From: JBBSGC01 sp038254525
Lineage (GTDB): Bacteria; Actinomycetota; Actinomycetes; Propionibacteriales; Nocardioidaceae
Direction: 5' to 3'
Length of the DNA stretch: 6,977 nucleotides
NCBI GenBank assembly: GCA_038254525.1
Contig: JBBSGC010000104.1
Span: 1-6,977, forward strand
Part shown: positions 3,743 through 6,977 of the stretch, piece by piece
How the letters are laid out: each line of letters starts with the position of its first letter
Numbering within the stretch: position 1 is the stretch's first letter
Notes under the pieces: generated by a model
What the model saw: only the letters and a program-made list of their open reading frames with translations
Database searches by the model: none
Told to the model about the DNA's origin: nothing
Made by a program: the position numbers and the translations under genes

Positions 3743-5092
3743 GTGAATCGCCCGCTGCTCGGCCTGGCCGCGGCGGCACTCGTCCTGGGCGCCGGGTGCA
3801 CGTCGGACTCGAGCCACGGAATCCGGACCGCGGTCGTCGGCACCGCCACCGTCACCGAAGTCGTCGACGCACCGGCGTCGGTGCAGGCCCGGGCGATGGC
3901 AACCGTCACCTCCCCGGCCGACGGGCGGGTGGCCCGGCTCTACGTCACCGATGGGCAGCAGGTGCCGGCCGGTGCGCTGCTTGCCACGATCGATTCGCCT
4001 TCGGCGCAGCAGCGGCTGGCGCAGGCCCGGCAGGCAGCGGCATCGAGTGGCGGGGGCGTGCGGGTGCCCGGCGTCAACCTCTCCGGCGCCCAGGCACAGA
4101 CCGATGCGGCGGCCCGTGCCGCGTTCGTCCAGGCCCAGGCGGCGACGAACCAGATTCCTGACCCGACGGCGCGGGCCGTGGCGCGGCGCCAGTTGGCGGC
4201 CACCGTGGCGCAGTACGCCGCCGCACGCGCGCAGGCCCAGGCATCCGTCCGGCAGTTCAACGCCGGGCTGGCCAGTCTCGGGTCGGCGCTGCGATCGCTG
4301 ACCGCGGCCAGCCAGGCGCAGGCCCGGGCGGCGGTGGCGCTGGCCCAGGCCGCCGTCGATGCGCTGACCTTGCGGGCACCGATCGCCGGCACGGTCCAGC
4401 TGGGCGGTACGTCGACCGCCGGCGGTGGCCTGTCCGACCTGCTCGGCCAGCTGCCGGGGGACAGCCAGATCGCCGCCGGCGGCGCGTTGTCCAGCGCTGC
4501 GGGCAGCGGCAGCGGGAGCGGCAGCGCTGCGCCGAGTGCTGCGGGCGTGACCACGGCCGGGGCCGTCGTGTCCACCGGCACGGCCATCGCCACCGTGCTC
4601 GACGTGTCAACCCTCGGGCTGCGGGCCGACGTCGACGAGACCGATGTTCTGCTGGTCAACGCAGGAGCATCTGCCAGGGTCGAGCTTGACGCCCTGCCGG
4701 GTGCGACCTACCAGGCGACCGTGGCGGCGGTCGACCTGCTGCCGACGACGTCGAGCCGGGGCGGGGTGAGCTATCACGTCCGTCTCACGTTGGCCGCCGG
4801 CCTCCGGGCCGACGGTTCCGCCGCCCCGGTGCCCCGACCGGGGATGAGCGCCGTCGCCCACCTGCAGGTGCGTACGGTTCGCGATGCGGTCGCCGTACCC
4901 GCAGCGGCCGTCATCCGGGCCGGCTCGCGCGACGCCGTCTGGCTTGTCTCACACGGCGTCGCCAGCCGCCGCTACATCACCGTCGGCACGCAGGGGCAGG
5001 ACATGGTCGCGGTGACGGCCGGCGTGCGGCCCGGTGACCGGGTGGTCGTTGCCGGCGCCGAGCGAGTGCATTCCGGCCAGCGGTTGTCGTGA
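3743..5092 (+). CDS. MacA/HlyD-type periplasmic adaptor subunit, probable lipoprotein
   Basis: This 449-residue protein is the extracytoplasmic adaptor of a MacAB-like exporter. The N-terminus (MNRPLLGLAAAALVLGAGC) is a signal peptide ending in a candidate lipobox Cys19, though Gly at -3 is not the favoured Leu. The first half of a biotinyl-lipoyl-like domain follows (TSPADGRVARLYVTDGQQVPAGALLATID, from Thr56), then an Ala/Gln-rich helical hairpin (about 86-205). The second lipoyl half opens with LRAPIAGTV (210-218) and resumes at GAVVSTGTAIATV (273-285), separated by a Gly/Ser/Ala-rich insert. A beta-barrel domain (LGLRADVDETDVL, from 291; PRPGMSAVAHLQV, from 365) and a membrane-proximal domain (from about 381) complete it. 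GTG 3743 is chosen from the -10 spacing and the signal peptide. It overlaps the ATPase start by four bases. Without a Gram-negative outer membrane it cannot dock to a TolC-like channel, so it may assist the permease at the membrane or in the wall; cargo unknown. Confidence 0.88.
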   Translation: MNRPLLGLAAAALVLGAGCTSDSSHGIRTAVVGTATVTEVVDAPASVQARAMATVTSPADGRVARLYVTDGQQVPAGALLATIDSPSAQQRLAQARQAAASSGGGVRVPGVNLSGAQAQTDAAARAAFVQAQAATNQIPDPTARAVARRQLAATVAQYAAARAQAQASVRQFNAGLASLGSALRSLTAASQAQARAAVALAQAAVDALTLRAPIAGTVQLGGTSTAGGGLSDLLGQLPGDSQIAAGGALSSAAGSGSGSGSAAPSAAGVTTAGAVVSTGTAIATVLDVSTLGLRADVDETDVLLVNAGASARVELDALPGATYQATVAAVDLLPTTSSRGGVSYHVRLTLAAGLRADGSAAPVPRPGMSAVAHLQVRTVRDAVAVPAAAVIRAGSRDAVWLVSHGVASRRYITVGTQGQDMVAVTAGVRPGDRVVVAGAERVHSGQRLS

Positions 5093-5781
5093 GCTCCGCG
5101 GAGCCGGCGCTCGAGGCGGTCGACGTCACTCGTACGTACCAGCTGGACGGGGTGGCGGTCGAAGCCCTGCGGGGGGTCAGCCTGAGCGTCGTGCCGGGTG
5201 ACTTCCTGGCCGTCATCGGCCCCTCCGGATCGGGGAAGTCAACGCTCATGCACCTGCTGGGCGGCCTCGATCGGCCAACCACCGGCATCATGCGGGTGGG
5301 TGGCCGCGACGTCGCCGCGATGACCGCCGACGAGATGGCGGCGGTACGCAACGCCACGGTCGGTTTCGTGTTCCAGGCGTTCCAGCTGCTGGTGCGCACG
5401 TCGGCGCTCGACAACGTCGCCCTGCCGCTGGTGTACCGGGGCGTGGGGCGCAGCGAGCGCCGCGGGCGGGCCGCGGAGGTGCTCGATGCGGTCGGAATGG
5501 CGCACCGGCTCGGGCACCGTCCTGGCCAGCTCTCGGGCGGGGAGCAGCAACGAGTGGCCATCGCACGGGCCCTGGTGACCGAGCCGAGTGTGCTGCTGGC
5601 CGACGAGCCGACCGGCAACCTCGACACCACGCGTGGTCGGGAGGTGCTTGACCTGCTCGGCCGGCTGAACGTCGAGCGGCAGGTCGCGGTGGTGGTCGTG
5701 ACACACGACGCCGAGGTGGCCGCGAGAGCCCGGCGGCAGGTCCACGTGCGCGACGGCCGGCTCGTCGAGGCATCCACGTGA
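5089..5781 (+). CDS. MacB/LolD-type ABC transporter ATP-binding protein
   Basis: This 230-residue cytoplasmic ATPase drives the adaptor/permease pair. All nucleotide-binding motifs are intact: Walker A GPSGSGKST (44-52), Q-loop VFQAFQLL (94-101, Gln96), signature LSGGEQQRVAIARAL (148-162), Walker B VLLADE (168-173) with the D-loop GNLD (176-179), and H-loop VVTHD (203-207, His206). The LSGGEQQRVAIARAL signature with ADEPTGNLD is characteristic of the MacB/LolD/FtsE group, which works mechanically on substrates outside the membrane rather than by classic import. The GTG start overlaps the adaptor stop (GTGA, 5089-5092) and has no obvious Shine-Dalgarno sequence, so translation is probably coupled. 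Length is normal for a stand-alone ATPase subunit, and there is no fused permease domain. Substrate cannot be inferred. Confidence 0.95.
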   Translation: MSSAEPALEAVDVTRTYQLDGVAVEALRGVSLSVVPGDFLAVIGPSGSGKSTLMHLLGGLDRPTTGIMRVGGRDVAAMTADEMAAVRNATVGFVFQAFQLLVRTSALDNVALPLVYRGVGRSERRGRAAEVLDAVGMAHRLGHRPGQLSGGEQQRVAIARALVTEPSVLLADEPTGNLDTTRGREVLDLLGRLNVERQVAVVVVTHDAEVAARARRQVHVRDGRLVEAST

Positions 5782-5783
5782 GA

Positions 5784-5805
5784 CCGGGATGAGGCCGGGA
5801 TGAGG
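5784..5805 (+). repeat. 11-bp tandem duplication at the permease start
   Basis: ccgggatgagg occurs twice without a gap (5784-5794 and 5795-5805). Each copy carries an ATG. The first (5789) opens a four-codon reading frame, MRPG, whose TGA (5801-5803) overlaps the second ATG (5800), which begins the permease. The gagg of copy 1 (5791-5794) sits five bases before ATG 5800 and can serve as its Shine-Dalgarno sequence. Confidence 0.85.
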
Positions 5806-6977
5806 CTGGCCGAGGCCTGGCGGGTCGCGCTCGACGCCCTTCGCGCCAATCGGCTGCGCAGCTCACTGACGATGATCGGCGTGATCGTCGGCGTCGCCGC
5901 CGTCGTACTCCTGGTCGCGATCGGCGCCGGAGCCAAACGGGAGATCGAGCAACAGGTCCAGGGACTGGGCAGCAACCTGCTGCTGGTGGTGCCGGGCCGG
6001 CTGTCTTTCGGCAACGCGCCGACCACCAGCCGGCTGCAGCTGCGTGATGTCGACGAGGTGGCCCGGATCGTCGGCGACCGCGACCGGGTGGCCGCCACCT
6101 TGAGCTCCGGCGAGGTGATCCGGACCGGCACCGGTCACACCTTCGCCACCGTGCAAGGCGTCACGGAGACGACGAACAAGGTCTTCGACCGCCATGTGAC
6201 CCGCGGGCTATATCTGAGCCGCTCCGATGTGGACACTCGCCGCCGGGTTGTCGTACTGGGCTCAAGCGTCGCCGGTCAGCTCTTCGCCGGCCGGGACCCG
6301 ATCGGTCGGCAGATCAGCGTGGCGGGAGTGCGGTTCCGGGTCATCGGCGTCATGGCACCGCAGGGCAAGAGCCTCGGTGTCGACCAGGACCTCAACGTGG
6401 AGATCCCCATCACCACCGCCCAGCGGCTCTTCGGTGCGGAGAGGGTCGATGCGCTGGCCGTGAAGGCGCCGACGGTCGCCGGGATCGACGCGCTCGGCCG
6501 CCGGATCGTGTCGGTGCTCCAGCAGCGGCATCCCGACACGGAGTTCTCCGCGTTGACGCAGGAGCAGATCCTCGGCGTCGTGGGCAAGATCCTTTCGCTG
6601 CTGACGCTCGTACTGGCGTCCATCGCCGGGATCAGCCTGCTGGTGGGCGGGGTCGGGGTGTCCAACATCATGCTGGTGAGCGTGCGTGAACGGACCCGGG
6701 AGATCGGGTTGCGCAAGGCGGTCGGGGCACGGCAGCGCGACATCGGGGTGCAGTTCCTGATCGAGGCCGTGCTGCTGACCACCATCGGCGGCGTGATCGG
6801 GATCGCGGTGGGGGTCGGGGGAGCATTGGCCATCGACCACTTCAGCCCGCTCCCGGCGCTGGTGACGTGGTGGTCACCCGCGCTGGCCTTTGCGGTGTCC
6901 GCCGCGGTTGGGATCTTCTTCGGCGTCGTACCGGCTCGCCGCGCCGGTCGGCTGGATCCGGTGGAGGCACTGCGTAC
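5800..6977 (+). CDS. MacB/FtsX-type ABC transporter permease (3' end cut by window)
   Basis: The frame from ATG 5800 is open to the window end, giving 392 residues. It has the MacB layout: an N-terminal cytoplasmic amphipathic stretch (EAWRVALDALRANRLRSSLT), TM1 (about 23-44), a large extracytoplasmic MacB core domain (about 46-260, including GLGSNLLLVVPG and VVVLGSSVAGQLF), then TM2 (about 264-290), the cytoplasmic loop VSVRERTREIGLRKAVGARQRDI, TM3 (about 322-345) and TM4 (about 359-379). It ends in PARRAGRLDPVEALR, the conserved C-terminal motif usually only a few residues from the stop, so very little is missing. The E-I-G-L-R-K-A-x-G-A loop is the ATPase-coupling helix of this family. It starts 18 bases after the ATPase stop within an 11-bp tandem duplication. 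ATPase, adaptor and permease form one operon; likely roles are export of peptides, antibiotics or lipids, without evidence for any one. Confidence 0.93.
   Translation, partial: MRLAEAWRVALDALRANRLRSSLTMIGVIVGVAAVVLLVAIGAGAKREIEQQVQGLGSNLLLVVPGRLSFGNAPTTSRLQLRDVDEVARIVGDRDRVAATLSSGEVIRTGTGHTFATVQGVTETTNKVFDRHVTRGLYLSRSDVDTRRRVVVLGSSVAGQLFAGRDPIGRQISVAGVRFRVIGVMAPQGKSLGVDQDLNVEIPITTAQRLFGAERVDALAVKAPTVAGIDALGRRIVSVLQQRHPDTEFSALTQEQILGVVGKILSLLTLVLASIAGISLLVGGVGVSNIMLVSVRERTREIGLRKAVGARQRDIGVQFLIEAVLLTTIGGVIGIAVGVGGALAIDHFSPLPALVTWWSPALAFAVSAAVGIFFGVVPARRAGRLDPVEALR

Noticed and set aside
2694..3779. Minus-strand ORF of 361 codons
   Set aside because: It is antisense to proC and spans gene boundaries; composition is that of a high-GC shadow frame.
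4977..6131. Long minus-strand ORF of 384 codons
   Set aside because: It lies antisense to the adaptor end, the intact ABC ATPase and the permease start. Its Arg/Ser/Thr/Pro-rich composition is typical of a GC-skewed shadow frame.
1..6977. A wholly new multi-gene defence or biosynthetic system
   Set aside because: Every intact gene belongs to a well-known family, and no toxin, nuclease, reverse transcriptase or biosynthetic core enzyme is visible. Only the hairpin repeats remain unexplained.

Overview
The window reads as chromosomal DNA of a high-GC actinobacterium. This rests on very high G+C with G/C-ending codons in the genes, frequent GTG starts, Shine-Dalgarno-poor starts, and a conserved proline-metabolism neighbourhood typical of Actinobacteria. 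I cannot name a genus. All real genes of the right-hand six kilobases lie on the + strand and are tightly packed.

Bases 1-1081 are an accessory, decaying zone. A minus-strand gene fragment runs off the left edge (about 43 N-terminal residues, possibly a rhomboid-like membrane protein). It is followed by two near-identical 96-bp direct repeats, each carrying a 12-13 bp perfect inverted repeat that would fold into a long hairpin, with a degenerate start of a third copy. Next come remnants of three unrelated transposases: a C-terminal tail, a frameshifted IS30-like N-terminus, and an opposite-strand N-terminus of an integrase-type transposase. The last two abut almost base to base near 670. No intact transposase is present.

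Bases 1082-3723 hold a compact metabolic cluster: a TIM-barrel sugar phosphate isomerase/epimerase-like protein of unknown substrate, a monofunctional proline dehydrogenase (proline to pyrroline-5-carboxylate, P5C), and proC (P5C to proline). The last two overlap by four bases, so opposing steps of the proline/P5C couple are translationally linked.

Bases 3743-6977 hold a MacA/MacB-type export system: a probable lipoprotein adaptor of the HlyD/RND-adaptor fold, an ABC ATPase overlapping it by four bases, and a four-helix MacB/FtsX-like permease cut by the window end only a few codons before its expected C-terminus.

A recurring feature is a TANNNT -10-like hexamer placed 6-8 bases before the start codon of the isomerase (GTG 1082), proline dehydrogenase (ATG 2000) and adaptor (GTG 3743). 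This points to three separate leaderless transcripts and also sets the start codons chosen here. I found no CRISPR array, tRNA, rRNA or convincing terminator. The most unusual element is the duplicated hairpin repeat at 175-364; everything else belongs to known families.
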